IMG/VR virus record: IMGVR_UViG_3300027668_000008
Span: 124,001 to 188,000 of that record
Reading direction: 5' to 3' (one strand)
DNA from: a virus
DNA length: 64,000 nt
How positions within the stretch are numbered: position 1 is the first letter of the stretch; each line of letters starts with the position of its first letter. Below the pieces are notes generated by a model. That model made no database searches and was not told where the DNA came from. It saw only the letters and a list, made by a program, of their open reading frames with translations. The position numbers and the translations under genes are program-made. Of the stretch, positions 56,597 to 64,000 are shown piece by piece.

Positions 56597-57421
56597 CTAG
56601 TATTCTAATCTTTTATACATCTTTACATAAGTATCATCAATACCTAACACCGGCTGTAATGCTTTGTTCAAAATTTCGGAGTTTTGCTTACTTCTATGTA
56701 CTGCTATAATATTCACTACACCACTATTTAAGAAGATGTTTGCTCGTTGACCTTTGAAATTTGTTGGATTGTAGTTTTTAACCGGTAACCACCATAAGCC
56801 GTAATCTTTGTTTACTAATGTATTCCACAGAAACTCTACATGGGTCTTGCTATCGTTTACTTCAATAAGCATACTTGGTTTAAACTTTTCAATAGATTTT
56901 ATAGCACCTTGTATTACTTCCTTTTCGTACCCTTCAACATCTATTTTCATAAAGTCAATTTTTACAGGGTCTAGGTCATCAACAGTTACCATTTGTGATG
57001 TATGGAAAGGTCCTGCACGTTTGTTCAATACAGTGCATTCTCCATAATTACCTGGAACGTGTGGACTATACGAACTTATAAAAACCGAACTAACCTTATT
57101 ACCCAAACAGTTGTTGTACACTGTTACATTTTTAATTTGATTGTTGTGTAAATTCTTTTGTAATAATTCTCTACTAAATTCATTTGGTTCAAATGCACTA
57201 ACAAATCCTTGAAATGCGTGTTTGGCAAACCATATAGTATGTACACCAATATTAGCACCTATGTCTAATACATAATCAGTTGGTTTAACCATATGTTGCA
57301 TAATTGTGAACTCTTGTTCACAATACTCGCCATACAGATCCAAACTTTTACCAATAATAACATCATTAGTAAAGTAAGAAAACTTACCATGTTTGCATTG
57401 TGTTGTTTTAATGCTACTCAT
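56597..57421 (-). CDS. FkbM-family methyltransferase
   Basis: SAM-dependent O-methyltransferase, 274 residues. VLDIGANIGVHTIWFAKHAF (about 75-94, glycine loop), SAFEPNEFSRELLQKNL, and DFMKIDVEGYEKEVIQGAIK mark the FkbM family. Likely methylates a glycan. It overlaps the nucleotidyltransferase/cupin gene by 8 bases. Confidence 0.87.
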   Translation of the reverse strand: MSSIKTTQCKHGKFSYFTNDVIIGKSLDLYGEYCEQEFTIMQHMVKPTDYVLDIGANIGVHTIWFAKHAFQGFVSAFEPNEFSRELLQKNLHNNQIKNVTVYNNCLGNKVSSVFISSYSPHVPGNYGECTVLNKRAGPFHTSQMVTVDDLDPVKIDFMKIDVEGYEKEVIQGAIKSIEKFKPSMLIEVNDSKTHVEFLWNTLVNKDYGLWWLPVKNYNPTNFKGQRANIFLNSGVVNIIAVHRSKQNSEILNKALQPVLGIDDTYVKMYKRLEY

Positions 57422-58187
57422 TTTTATGTTCTATGTCTTCCTCTGTACACTTATCGCCGTATTGTATTTCAATTAACTTTACGTCTTCGTTACTAGGATT
57501 ATTTAACTGATGCCATGTGCCTACTGTTATATTTGTGAATTCATGCTTATTAAAAGTTTCTGTTTTAAGTAATCTACGATCCGCCGGATGTTCTGTATTA
57601 TTAGCAAGTACACCTTTTGTTACAAACCATATTTCACTTCTAAGATTATGTCTTTGGTACGACAACGTTTCTCCAGGACGTATAACAATTTCTTTTACTT
57701 TAACGTTATCGTCTCTGTATAATACTTTGTAATGACCCCAGGATTTTTCTGTTTGTTGGTTTACCCAAGATGCTAAAAAGTCACGTGAACCGTATTTCTT
57801 TTCTTCACCTACACCATAAGCAAATGTTAATCTGTCTTTAAGTGCAAAACTTTTGTGTTCGGGTGTTGTCTCGTCTGTTCTGTCTCCACCATTTGCAAAT
57901 ACGATTTCATCTTCTGGATATTTCTCTAAAAGAACTTGTATAGCATCTTTGGCAGTTCCATCTGAATCATCGAAATGAATACATTCCGATACCATGTCTA
58001 AATGTTGTATGATTGTTGTTCGAATTTCCAATGATTGAAATTCTTTACCCTTCTTGCGTCTTAACCATTCGTCACTATTAATGCCGACAATAAGTTTGTC
58101 GCCTAGTTTCTTGGCTTCGACGAAGTAGGAGATATGTCCATCGTGAATGGGATCAAAGCCTCCTGTAACTAATACAAGTTTCTTCAT
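57414..58187 (-). CDS. Fused cytidylyltransferase-like and cupin protein
   Basis: A 257-residue fusion. The N-terminal part (1-135) is a nucleotidyltransferase with GGFDPIHDGHISYFVEAKKL (HxGH), GINSDEWLRRKKG. The C-terminal part (about 145-257) is a cupin like type II mannose-6-phosphate isomerases: SWGHYKVLYRDDNVKVKEIV, RPGETLSYQRHNLRSEIWFV (metal-binding His and Glu), TWHQLNNPS. The pair suggests making of an activated sugar. The fusion looks intact. Confidence 0.85.
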   Translation of the reverse strand: MKKLVLVTGGFDPIHDGHISYFVEAKKLGDKLIVGINSDEWLRRKKGKEFQSLEIRTTIIQHLDMVSECIHFDDSDGTAKDAIQVLLEKYPEDEIVFANGGDRTDETTPEHKSFALKDRLTFAYGVGEEKKYGSRDFLASWVNQQTEKSWGHYKVLYRDDNVKVKEIVIRPGETLSYQRHNLRSEIWFVTKGVLANNTEHPADRRLLKTETFNKHEFTNITVGTWHQLNNPSNEDVKLIEIQYGDKCTEEDIEHKNE

Positions 58188-58218
58188 ATATACTACTTAT
58201 CTGATTTACTGCTATAAT

Positions 58219-58971
58219 TTAGACGTTTGAATAGTCTACTATGGTGCCTGTTAACCATTTTAGGATCAATCCCTTGTTTGTTATATAACCAAACTTTTCA
58301 ATTTGTTGTGTACATACTTCGGGCATAAAGTCCAGTAACTCGTGTATTGACTTTTCGTTATAATCAAACACTTCTGCTGAATCTTTGTATACAAATGCAT
58401 TGATAACATTCGTGTTAGGTTGTTTGTAGATAAAACCATCTCTACTATTGAATCCACTTAATGCCAACATATAAATTAAACTTGGTATAGTAATTTGATG
58501 TTTTGCAGTTTCGTAAATTCTATGATCTGGTTCGCCATAAAATGTGTTTATTGTTGTAGGGAAACTTAAACACATAACTCCACCATCACTAGTGAATTCA
58601 TTCATTCTGTGTAAAAACTTTAAAGGGTTATTTGCTTCTTGTAAAACACTATGAGCCCATACTACATCAAACTTTTTATCAAATGTAATAGTGTCCCAGT
58701 CGGCTTTTACCTTGTTAACATTACTATGTTCAAAGTCTTTATTCCAATTAGGATTATTATCCAATGCAGTAACATTAATGTTTAATGGTAAAGGATTTGT
58801 CTCGTCTCCATCATCACACTCTGCCCACCAATGAGCATCATGTCCATCTCTACTTCCAACATCTAACACACTGTCGATGCTTTCTAGCATTTCAGGATAT
58901 TCGTATATTATCTTTAAAAAATTAAGACTGTGTAGTCTAGAGTTCGCTGGGTTACTTAACAGAAAATCCAT
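58219..58971 (-). CDS. SAM-dependent methyltransferase
   Basis: A class I methyltransferase of 250 residues: SIDSVLDVGSRDGHDAHWWA (about 33-52, glycine loop), NVTALDNNPNWNKDFEHSN, FDVVWAHSVLQEANNPLKFL, GGVMCLSFPTT. Similar to small-molecule or sugar methyltransferases. Neighbours (FkbM, cytidylyltransferase/cupin) point to glycan decoration. Confidence 0.82.
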   Translation of the reverse strand: MDFLLSNPANSRLHSLNFLKIIYEYPEMLESIDSVLDVGSRDGHDAHWWAECDDGDETNPLPLNINVTALDNNPNWNKDFEHSNVNKVKADWDTITFDKKFDVVWAHSVLQEANNPLKFLHRMNEFTSDGGVMCLSFPTTINTFYGEPDHRIYETAKHQITIPSLIYMLALSGFNSRDGFIYKQPNTNVINAFVYKDSAEVFDYNEKSIHELLDFMPEVCTQQIEKFGYITNKGLILKWLTGTIVDYSNV

Positions 58972-59245
58972 CGTTTAACATTCCCTTCATGAACTCTACT
59001 TTAACATCTTCGAGTTTGTTTTTTGTATTAGTTATTTTCTTATTAAATACATCTGCTTTAACTCGATTAAAACTACGATTCAAGTCTTCTGCTAGTTGAT
59101 CTAACAAATATTTATTGCGTTTAAAATCTAAACTAGCCGAACTATCGTCTTTTAACGATGTAAGAAACGTGTTATAATCCTTAGTAAACTTGTTGTATTC
59201 GTACAGTATATCTACTGCACGTTTACTTGTTTTATAATGATACAT
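58952..59245 (-). CDS. Small helical protein, unknown
   Basis: A 97-residue coil-rich protein: TSKRAVDILYEYNKFTKDYN, KRNKYLLDQLAEDLNRSFNR. It overlaps the methyltransferase by 20 bases and UvsY by 14. Possibly a recombination accessory factor, judging only by position. Confidence 0.6.
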   Translation of the reverse strand: MYHYKTSKRAVDILYEYNKFTKDYNTFLTSLKDDSSASLDFKRNKYLLDQLAEDLNRSFNRVKADVFNKKITNTKNKLEDVKVEFMKGMLNDGFSVK

Positions 59246-59687
59246 CTTCCATTCCGGCTGTTCTAAGTTTTACAATATGACCTAGTTGCCATTGTTTAGC
59301 ATCTATGCCTTTAAGTATACCTAACCACTTGTTACGCAATAACGCAACTTCGTTAATTAAGGTTTCAAAGTCTATTACTTCGTCTTCTCCGTCAACATAT
59401 TTTTCTGCATCACGGCTTGTTAAAGCCCTAGCATATGTTTCTAGATATTTTTGAAAATACTTACGTCTAATTTTTCGTAATTGAATGTGTAGGTGATTAA
59501 GCACCGCCTCAACCTCTTGTAACTGGTTAAAACGATGCTCAGTAATACCTGGTAAAGACCTTAAACTTTTTTCAACAATACCATATATACCCACATCTTT
59601 TCGTGCATTTTCTAATTCTGTTTCAAAATGCATTATAAATCCAGGTAAGTTAGATAAGTCATGTGTTACTTTACCGTACCAACTCAT
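59232..59687 (-). CDS. uvsY: Recombination mediator UvsY-like
   Basis: Loads UvsX on gp32-coated DNA. The 151 residues show FETELENARKDVGIYGIVEK, FNQLQEVEAVLNHLHIQLRK, KYLETYARALTSRDAEKYVD, VIDFETLINEVALLRNKWLG and a WQLGHIVKLRTAGMED end, the UvsY pattern of T4-like phages (T4 UvsY 137). It sits two genes downstream of uvsX. Confidence 0.85.
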   Translation of the reverse strand: MSWYGKVTHDLSNLPGFIMHFETELENARKDVGIYGIVEKSLRSLPGITEHRFNQLQEVEAVLNHLHIQLRKIRRKYFQKYLETYARALTSRDAEKYVDGEDEVIDFETLINEVALLRNKWLGILKGIDAKQWQLGHIVKLRTAGMEDVSL

Positions 59688-59918
59688 TTATTCGTCTCCG
59701 TATTCATCTTCGTCATCTACTAATTCATCATCAGGAATAGCGTCTGCTACTGCACTACGGATTTGTGGATCTTCTTTCCCCAAGTCTGTTAGTGTTTCGT
59801 CTGCTACACCTAAGTCAATCAATGACGACACCCAATGATCGGCGGCTGTTTGTCTATCTTTTGCTGGAATATATTCTTTGAGAACATTCCATATTTCTGG
59901 CAAACAATCTTCGTCCAT
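59688..59918 (-). CDS. Small acidic protein, unknown
   Basis: A 76-residue protein: CLPEIWNVLKEYIPAKDRQT, AADHWVSSLIDLGVADETLT, with an acidic tail (DDELVDDEDEYGDE). The AADHW-V-x-x-L-I-D-x-G pattern occurs next to uvsX in related phages. Acidic tail resembles DNA mimicry; not established. Confidence 0.7.
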   Translation of the reverse strand: MDEDCLPEIWNVLKEYIPAKDRQTAADHWVSSLIDLGVADETLTDLGKEDPQIRSAVADAIPDDELVDDEDEYGDE

Positions 59919-59927
59919 AATAACCTC

Positions 59928-60998
59928 TTATTCAGTTTCAACAGTTTCGATTTCTGTTTCTGCTTCTGTTTCTAAATCTAAGCCGACATCGCTAGATTGA
60001 ACATCATTCATAACAACTTGTAGTTTTTCACCAATCCAGTTCTTACGAAATTCTATCATCTCTGTTCCATCTTTAGCCTTATAGGCAAGTCTGTTACCTT
60101 GCTTTTTAAGTAACCCGGCTTTTTCAAATAAATCAACAAGTCCACTATAAGGATCCATTCCTGTTTCATAAGGGATCTTAACTTGTACGCCTTCGAACGG
60201 TTTTGCATAACGAGTTTTCATTACTTTACAACCTGCTCTAATACCACGTACATCACTTACTTTATTACCATCTTGATCTTCTTTAAGTTTCATCTTCTTC
60301 ATTGCAATAACAATACTTGAAGCATAGATAAAGCCTTGTCCGCCCGAAATCTTATCGTCTGGGTCAAACATATCTTGTGATTGGTAAGTGTGGTTTGTTG
60401 CTACTAGCCCTACATTATAACTACCGAACATATTAACACAGTTCATTACTAATGCCTTTAGAGCTTTTGCTTTACGACCCATATCGCCTTTCATGTCACC
60501 TGCATCGAACTGATTAAGTTCTGTCGGTGTCATCATCATGCCTAATGAGTCAATTACGAATAGTACTTTAGGTCTTTCACCCTCAGCCATATCCCTATAA
60601 TCTTTCATAAACGTACTAATAGTTTTAGCAACATCATCTAGCATTGCCATACTTAACTTTAATAGTTTACTTTCGCTTGTGTCTACGCCTAATGCTTTTA
60701 GCCACGTTTCATCTAATGCGTTCTCAGAATCAATTAATACTACAAAGATACCTTGTTCTTGTGCAGACTTAACTACATTACCTGATGCAAAATAACTTTT
60801 ACCTGCACCGGATTCTCCTGCGAATACACTTACTTTTCCTAGTGGAAGTCCTTTATTAAAGTCTCCACTTATTAGATAGTTTAGTGCATAACTGCCTGTG
60901 CTGACCCAATCTGTTGGATCATTAAAGCCTACACTTAAACCACTAATGCTTTTCGTAATATCTTTACGAAATTTACTAACGTCAAATGGTCTTACCAT
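59928..60998 (-). CDS. uvsX: Recombinase UvsX (RecA family)
   Basis: Strand-exchange ATPase. The 356-residue protein has VSVFAGESGAGKSYFASGNV (Walker A), VFVVLIDSENALDE, RPKVLFVIDSLGMMM (Walker B), NVGLVATNHTYQSQ and KISGGQGFIYASSIVIAMKK. C-terminal acidic tail (QSSDVGLDLETEAETEIETV). With uvsY, uvsW and gp32 it makes a complete T4-type recombination set. Confidence 0.96.
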   Translation of the reverse strand: MVRPFDVSKFRKDITKSISGLSVGFNDPTDWVSTGSYALNYLISGDFNKGLPLGKVSVFAGESGAGKSYFASGNVVKSAQEQGIFVVLIDSENALDETWLKALGVDTSESKLLKLSMAMLDDVAKTISTFMKDYRDMAEGERPKVLFVIDSLGMMMTPTELNQFDAGDMKGDMGRKAKALKALVMNCVNMFGSYNVGLVATNHTYQSQDMFDPDDKISGGQGFIYASSIVIAMKKMKLKEDQDGNKVSDVRGIRAGCKVMKTRYAKPFEGVQVKIPYETGMDPYSGLVDLFEKAGLLKKQGNRLAYKAKDGTEMIEFRKNWIGEKLQVVMNDVQSSDVGLDLETEAETEIETVETE

Positions 60999-61021
60999 GT
61001 TTGTTTCTCCATGTTAAAAAT

Positions 61022-61046
61022 GAGAGACGACATAAAGCCGTCTCTC
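61022..61046 (-). terminator. Rho-independent terminator after gp32
   Basis: GAGAGACG and CGTCTCTC pair around GGCTTTATGT-type loop; followed on the minus strand by ATTTTTAAC. It separates gp32 and uvsX mRNAs. Confidence 0.8.
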
Positions 61047-61059
61047 TATTATTTTTAAT

Positions 61060-62085
61060 TTATGCTTGGCGTGAACGAATCATTGCTAAAATGTCTTCTG
61101 CATTTTGAGATGATCCACCAGCAGGTGCACTTGGCTCAGGTGTTGCAACAGGTGTTGCTACTGCCTCAGTTTGTACAGGTGCTGATATTGGTGCCGCCGG
61201 AGTTGGTGTTGGTTCTGCAAACGGTGCCGCAGTAGGTGTTGCCACTGGTGTTGCCACTGGTGTTGCTACTGGTGCCTTGTTAGCCGATTCCGGTAATTGT
61301 ACTCCTGAAGGACGGAAGTATTGCGAATACTTCTCGGAATCATAAGCCTTACCGTCAACACTATCTTCAAACATTTGTTTGATAATGCCTAGTTCTGCTT
61401 CGTTCGGCTTCTTTGGTAAGAAGTCGTTCAAATCATACAGACCATAAGTTTCGATTGCTTTTTGTTCTTCCTCAGTTAGAGCAGTTTCTTTCCTTGCCCA
61501 GTTAGAAGTAGAATAATCTGCATATCCGCCTTTACTAGTTTTTAGTACACGGAAGTCGATACCCTTTGTATAATCAGTAGGTAATTCTTCCATATCAGGA
61601 TCCATTAAACTTGCTTTAATAATATTAAAGAGTTGTGGTCCCATAATAAACCTACGAATTGGATTCTCAGGTGCATCTTCGTCTAATGCCGAATCGCGAA
61701 CAATACCTTGGAAAACATAAGATTTCTTTTTCCAATATTTACGACCCATGTCCTCTAAAGAACTGTCTTTAAACCACGGACGTACTTCCGCTAGTATTGG
61801 ACAAGAACCTACTGGTTCCCACATTTCCATACAAGGTACTTGTACAGTAATTGGCTTACTGTCCATTTGACCTTTAATGCCATTGAACGGTAAACGAATC
61901 ATCGCTCGCTCTGCCCAAAAGAATGTGTTTTGATTGTTGGAGTCTGGAAGGAATCGCAGTGTACTACTTGTTCCTTCTGCTATGTTCCAGTGTGGATAAA
62001 TTGCGTTGTCGCCGCCGCGGTTTCCGCCTTGTGAACGGGTATCCTGTGCTTGTAGTTTTGCACGGATTTCTGCTAATGATGCCAT
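61060..62085 (-). CDS. 32: Single-stranded DNA binding protein gp32
   Basis: Coats single-stranded DNA during replication and recombination. The 341-residue protein begins MASLAEIRAKLQAQDTRSQG, then the OB-fold core: YPHWNIAEGTSSTLRFLPD, FFWAERAMIRLPFNGIKG, VPCMEMWEPVGSCPILAEVR (Cys pair of a zinc site), GRKYWKKKSYVFQGIV. From about 265 a Pro/Ala/Thr linker with PVATP repeats, then a short end DILAMIRSRQA. Strong promoter at 62183. Confidence 0.93.
   Translation of the reverse strand: MASLAEIRAKLQAQDTRSQGGNRGGDNAIYPHWNIAEGTSSTLRFLPDSNNQNTFFWAERAMIRLPFNGIKGQMDSKPITVQVPCMEMWEPVGSCPILAEVRPWFKDSSLEDMGRKYWKKKSYVFQGIVRDSALDEDAPENPIRRFIMGPQLFNIIKASLMDPDMEELPTDYTKGIDFRVLKTSKGGYADYSTSNWARKETALTEEEQKAIETYGLYDLNDFLPKKPNEAELGIIKQMFEDSVDGKAYDSEKYSQYFRPSGVQLPESANKAPVATPVATPVATPTAAPFAEPTPTPAAPISAPVQTEAVATPVATPEPSAPAGGSSQNAEDILAMIRSRQA
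61235..61270. repeat. Three 12-base tandem repeats in gp32 linker
   Basis: Three copies of a 12-base unit (GGTGTTGCCACT, the last with one change) encode the PVAT repeats. A fourth and fifth near-copy lie at about 61138-61165. Confidence 0.8.
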
Positions 62086-62182
62086 GTTATGTGCCTCTCT
62101 GTTGCCTAGTTAATAGCCTAGTTATGTTGTTTTAATATTGCCTTGATAGCAATGTGTACACCTTCCTGATGTACTGCTAACA

Positions 62183-62211
62183 ATTATACTTATCTTTAAA
62201 CCCAAAGTCAA
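62183..62211 (-). promoter_or_regulatory. Sigma70 promoter for gp32
   Basis: TTGACT (62206-62211), 17-base spacer, exact TATAAT (62183-62188). Leader about 90 bases to the gp32 ATG. Confidence 0.75.
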
Positions 62212-62219
62212 CCTTTATT

Positions 62220-62464
62220 TTCTGAATCTAATATAATTGTTACAACTAACTGTTTGGAAGGACTTGCTGTGAACTCACCTCCAACTTTCTAATAGCAGAT
62301 CACATCTAATATTGCAAGGTTTCGACGTGAAATTTACTAGAACCACCGCTTCTTAAACCAACCCACTTGGGCGCCTAAAAAGATTAAGTGTGCGTTACCC
62401 CTCTGCCGAAGAGTTATTCCGCCACAAACACAAAAGAATTATAAGCCCTTTTGTTTTAGTTGTT
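62220..62464 (-). ncRNA. Unidentified structured RNA with own promoter
   Basis: About 245 bases without a good reading frame, between two sigma70-like promoters. On the minus strand it folds by eye: a GUGGCG/CGCAC stem around CUC-UUCGGCA-GAG, a CUUAA/UUAAG stem around CCC-AAGU-GGG, a GGUUC/GAAACC pair, then a long hairpin UUGGAGG/CCUUCCAA. GC content is higher than nearby. It is not a tRNA (no complete cloverleaf) or a tmRNA. The 3' end is probably the AT-rich stretch before the gp32 promoter. Ends approximate. Confidence 0.4.
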
Positions 62465-62470
62465 AAGTAT

Positions 62471-62499
62471 AATATACATTAGAATGTATCCGAAGTCAA
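62471..62499 (-). promoter_or_regulatory. Sigma70-like promoter for structured RNA
   Basis: TTGACT (62494-62499), 17-base spacer, TATATT (62471-62476) on the minus strand, ahead of the candidate RNA. Confidence 0.6.
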
Positions 62500-62517
62500 C
62501 CATTTTTTTAAATTATT

Positions 62518-62889
62518 TTATAAATCGCCGTTTTTTCGCATATTTGCACGGATTTTAGTAGCACTAATGTCGTGTATCTCTTTACCTAAGTCATGTTCTG
62601 TAATAGTATATCCTACTCCACGCCCATAACTAATGTCTACAATATTTGGAACATTGATAATATTGTACTCTTTACGATACTCGAATCCTTCGAAACTTAA
62701 TCCATTAATGATGTTTTTACGGACTGTATCAATATCAAATGGATTATCGTCTACACCCTGTACATTACGAATCATAATGCAAACTTGCCCGGTTTGTGCT
62801 AGTGCTTTTTTAAATAATGCTGTGTGGCCATCATGCCACGGTTGCCAGCGACCCAACATCTGAACTGTTGGCTTCTTACTATCAAACAT
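62518..62889 (-). CDS. HxGH nucleotidyltransferase-like protein
   Basis: A 123-residue cytidylyltransferase/NMN-adenylyltransferase-like protein: MLGRWQPWHDGHTALFKKAL (HxGH, 11-30), CIMIRNVQGVDDNPF, and ISATKIRANMRK (ISxTxIR). The motifs are those of adenylyl-transfer enzymes. It overlaps the kinase-like gene by 8 bases. The substrate is unknown; NAD metabolism or sulfate activation are options. Confidence 0.8.
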   Translation of the reverse strand: MFDSKKPTVQMLGRWQPWHDGHTALFKKALAQTGQVCIMIRNVQGVDDNPFDIDTVRKNIINGLSFEGFEYRKEYNIINVPNIVDISYGRGVGYTITEHDLGKEIHDISATKIRANMRKNGDL

Positions 62890-63307
62890 TGTTTCTGTTC
62901 ATATAGTTTAGTATTACTTCAGATAATTGTGCGTGTGTATCGTCAAACCATTCACGTACATGGTAATTAACCTTGTTAGGCATTTGAAACATTCTGTTAG
63001 TATCCTCGTACTTGCCAATTTTAATTGTATCCATCCAAACTGTATAATCAGCATTAAACTCTTTTCTTGCTGTTTCAGTAGGACAAATAAAATCACAAAC
63101 TGCGATTTTATCAGACATAACTACTCCATCTGCTAAATGTTTCATGCGTTGTGCTTGTCTTATTCTTCCCTCAGGACTAAAATCCCAATCGTCATATTTT
63201 TTGCGTACTACATCGGCATTGATGTGTACTGCACCAATTAAGTTAGCAAATGGTTTTGCTAGTGTTGTTTTACCACTTCCAGGTAACCCAAAGATTAAAA
63301 TTTTCAT
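62882..63307 (-). CDS. Adenylylsulfate-kinase-like P-loop kinase
   Basis: A 141-residue P-loop protein: FGLPGSGKTTLAKPFANLIG (Walker A 7-14), HINADVVRKKYDDWDFSPEG, RIRQAQRMKHLADG, CDFICPTETARKEF. The NADxVR...D.DFS..GR...A.RM pattern resembles APS kinase (CysC), somewhat short (CysC about 200). A link to sulfate activation depends on this likeness; another small-molecule kinase is possible. Confidence 0.75.
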   Translation of the reverse strand: MKILIFGLPGSGKTTLAKPFANLIGAVHINADVVRKKYDDWDFSPEGRIRQAQRMKHLADGVVMSDKIAVCDFICPTETARKEFNADYTVWMDTIKIGKYEDTNRMFQMPNKVNYHVREWFDDTHAQLSEVILNYMNRNNV

Positions 63308-63318
63308 ATTGCACTCCT

Positions 63319-63999
63319 CTAAACCAAACTATCAAGTTTAGGTAAAAAATGTTGTTGTTGCTCTGTGCTTAAATATTCTTTTACAAAGTTTCTAACTAAT
63401 GTTATGTTATCGTGTGTGTATTGTTCTACTACATCTTTAGTTAAGTTATATCTTTTCATTACTTCTTCATCATATTTAAAGAATAAACTTTCATAATCAA
63501 TGATGTATGTTTTGTTTGTTGCAAAACTATTAACTTCGTTAACTCGCTGTTTGTAGTCTGATTCCAATAATTTTAAGTCGTTGTCTTCTAATGCGTTGTT
63601 TACAAACTTATTATATGTATTTGTTGTTCGGTTTTTAAGTAAAGTTAAAAAACTAATGTACCACTGTATTTCGGGCTTTGGCAAAATGTAATGTATCTCA
63701 TTTATATCCAAATATTCTTTTAGATATATTGGCACCCAATGCCACGATAAGTTTTCCTCTTTGCTTTCAACTAACTTGCGTATATTATCTTCGTAAATGT
63801 CTTGTCTTATAGTATGCCCAATTTTTAGATAATGATATGCATGAATTTTGTTAAAGAACATTGGTATCCATTTGACCGGACCTTCGACTTGAAATTCGTT
63901 GTTAGGTTTTTCTGTACCGCTTCCGTAATGGTTAACCATTACAAAATTCCCACTTGCTCCGGGTGGCCATATCCATAGTTCGTTAACTTGTTTTTTCAT
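63319..63999 (-). CDS. Sulfotransferase-like phage protein
   Basis: A 226-residue protein starting NELWIWPPGASGNFVMVNHY, a P-loop-like PPGASGNF similar to the 48136 gene. Later RNFVKEYLSTEQQQHFLPKL and a TYIIDYESLFF strand agree with sulfotransferase-like or related phage proteins. Its stop lies 11 bases before the kinase start. The full frame is inside the window; the ATG is at 63999. Activity not shown. Confidence 0.6.
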   Translation of the reverse strand: MKKQVNELWIWPPGASGNFVMVNHYGSGTEKPNNEFQVEGPVKWIPMFFNKIHAYHYLKIGHTIRQDIYEDNIRKLVESKEENLSWHWVPIYLKEYLDINEIHYILPKPEIQWYISFLTLLKNRTTNTYNKFVNNALEDNDLKLLESDYKQRVNEVNSFATNKTYIIDYESLFFKYDEEVMKRYNLTKDVVEQYTHDNITLVRNFVKEYLSTEQQQHFLPKLDSLV

Positions 64000-64000
64000 A

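Noticed and set aside
62340-62430. tRNA-like stretch on the minus strand
   Set aside because: It has a D-arm-like hairpin but no complete cloverleaf, no T-loop consensus and no acceptor stem; kept only as an unidentified structured RNA.

Overview
The window looks like part of the genome of a large tailed phage (T4-like myovirus) of a low-GC marine alphaproteobacterium, most likely a SAR11/Pelagibacter phage related to HTVC008M. Reasons: dense, mostly one-strand gene packing with stop/start overlaps; T4-type replication and recombination proteins (UvsX, UvsY, UvsW, gp32, gp41 helicase, gp61 primase, NrdA/NrdB/glutaredoxin); T4-late-type promoter boxes (TATAAATA); AT-rich DNA; a ribosomal protein bS21 gene, known from HTVC008M; and a circularly permuted tmRNA, a form typical of alphaproteobacteria. 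Host and relative are inferences. No capsid, portal, terminase or DNA polymerase gp43 gene is in the window.

Layout. 1-8.9 kb: UV endonuclease UvsE, a fibre-like protein, four tRNAs (Arg, Ala, Ser, Thr), unknown genes, and a plus-strand block of four small membrane proteins. 8.9-16.2 kb: a secretion cassette with CsgF, CsgG, two curlin-repeat proteins, a FecR-domain protein and a CHASE2 adenylate cyclase, preceded by a Fis-like regulator and carrying phage late promoters. 16.2-21 kb: DUF1127-type small proteins, a structured leader RNA, GMP reductase, epimerase, exonuclease, ClpS, Hsp20 and bS21. 21-28 kb: a coiled-coil membrane protein, SleB-type cell-wall hydrolase, nuclease, SGNH hydrolase, permuted tmRNA, and a plus-strand block ending in SpeD. 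28-35 kb: glutaredoxin, NrdB, NrdA, a beta-helix tailspike, an exonuclease. 35-42 kb: virion-associated and unknown proteins, including a kinase whose P-loop is reachable only by a -1 shift at an A9 tract. 42-54 kb: lipase, helicase, primase, ferredoxin, a miniature DnaE-like protein, putative clamp-loader subunit, ClpP, UvsW, an AAA+ ATPase. 54-64 kb: Smr protein, (p)ppGpp-hydrolase-like HD protein, glycan-modifying enzymes, UvsY, UvsX, gp32, an unidentified structured RNA with its own promoter, and a nucleotidyltransferase/kinase/sulfotransferase-like trio.

How the genes may work together. One set copies, repairs and recombines DNA and supplies dNTPs (NrdAB, GuaC). A second set acts on translation and protein quality: tRNAs, bS21, tmRNA, ClpP, ClpS and Hsp20 could tag and degrade stalled or host proteins. 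A third set, the curli-like cassette, would export fibre-like proteins through an outer-membrane CsgG pore late in infection, perhaps linked to cAMP signalling. A fourth set decorates surface glycans. Two sigma70-like and late promoter classes and several rho-independent terminators separate the transcription units.
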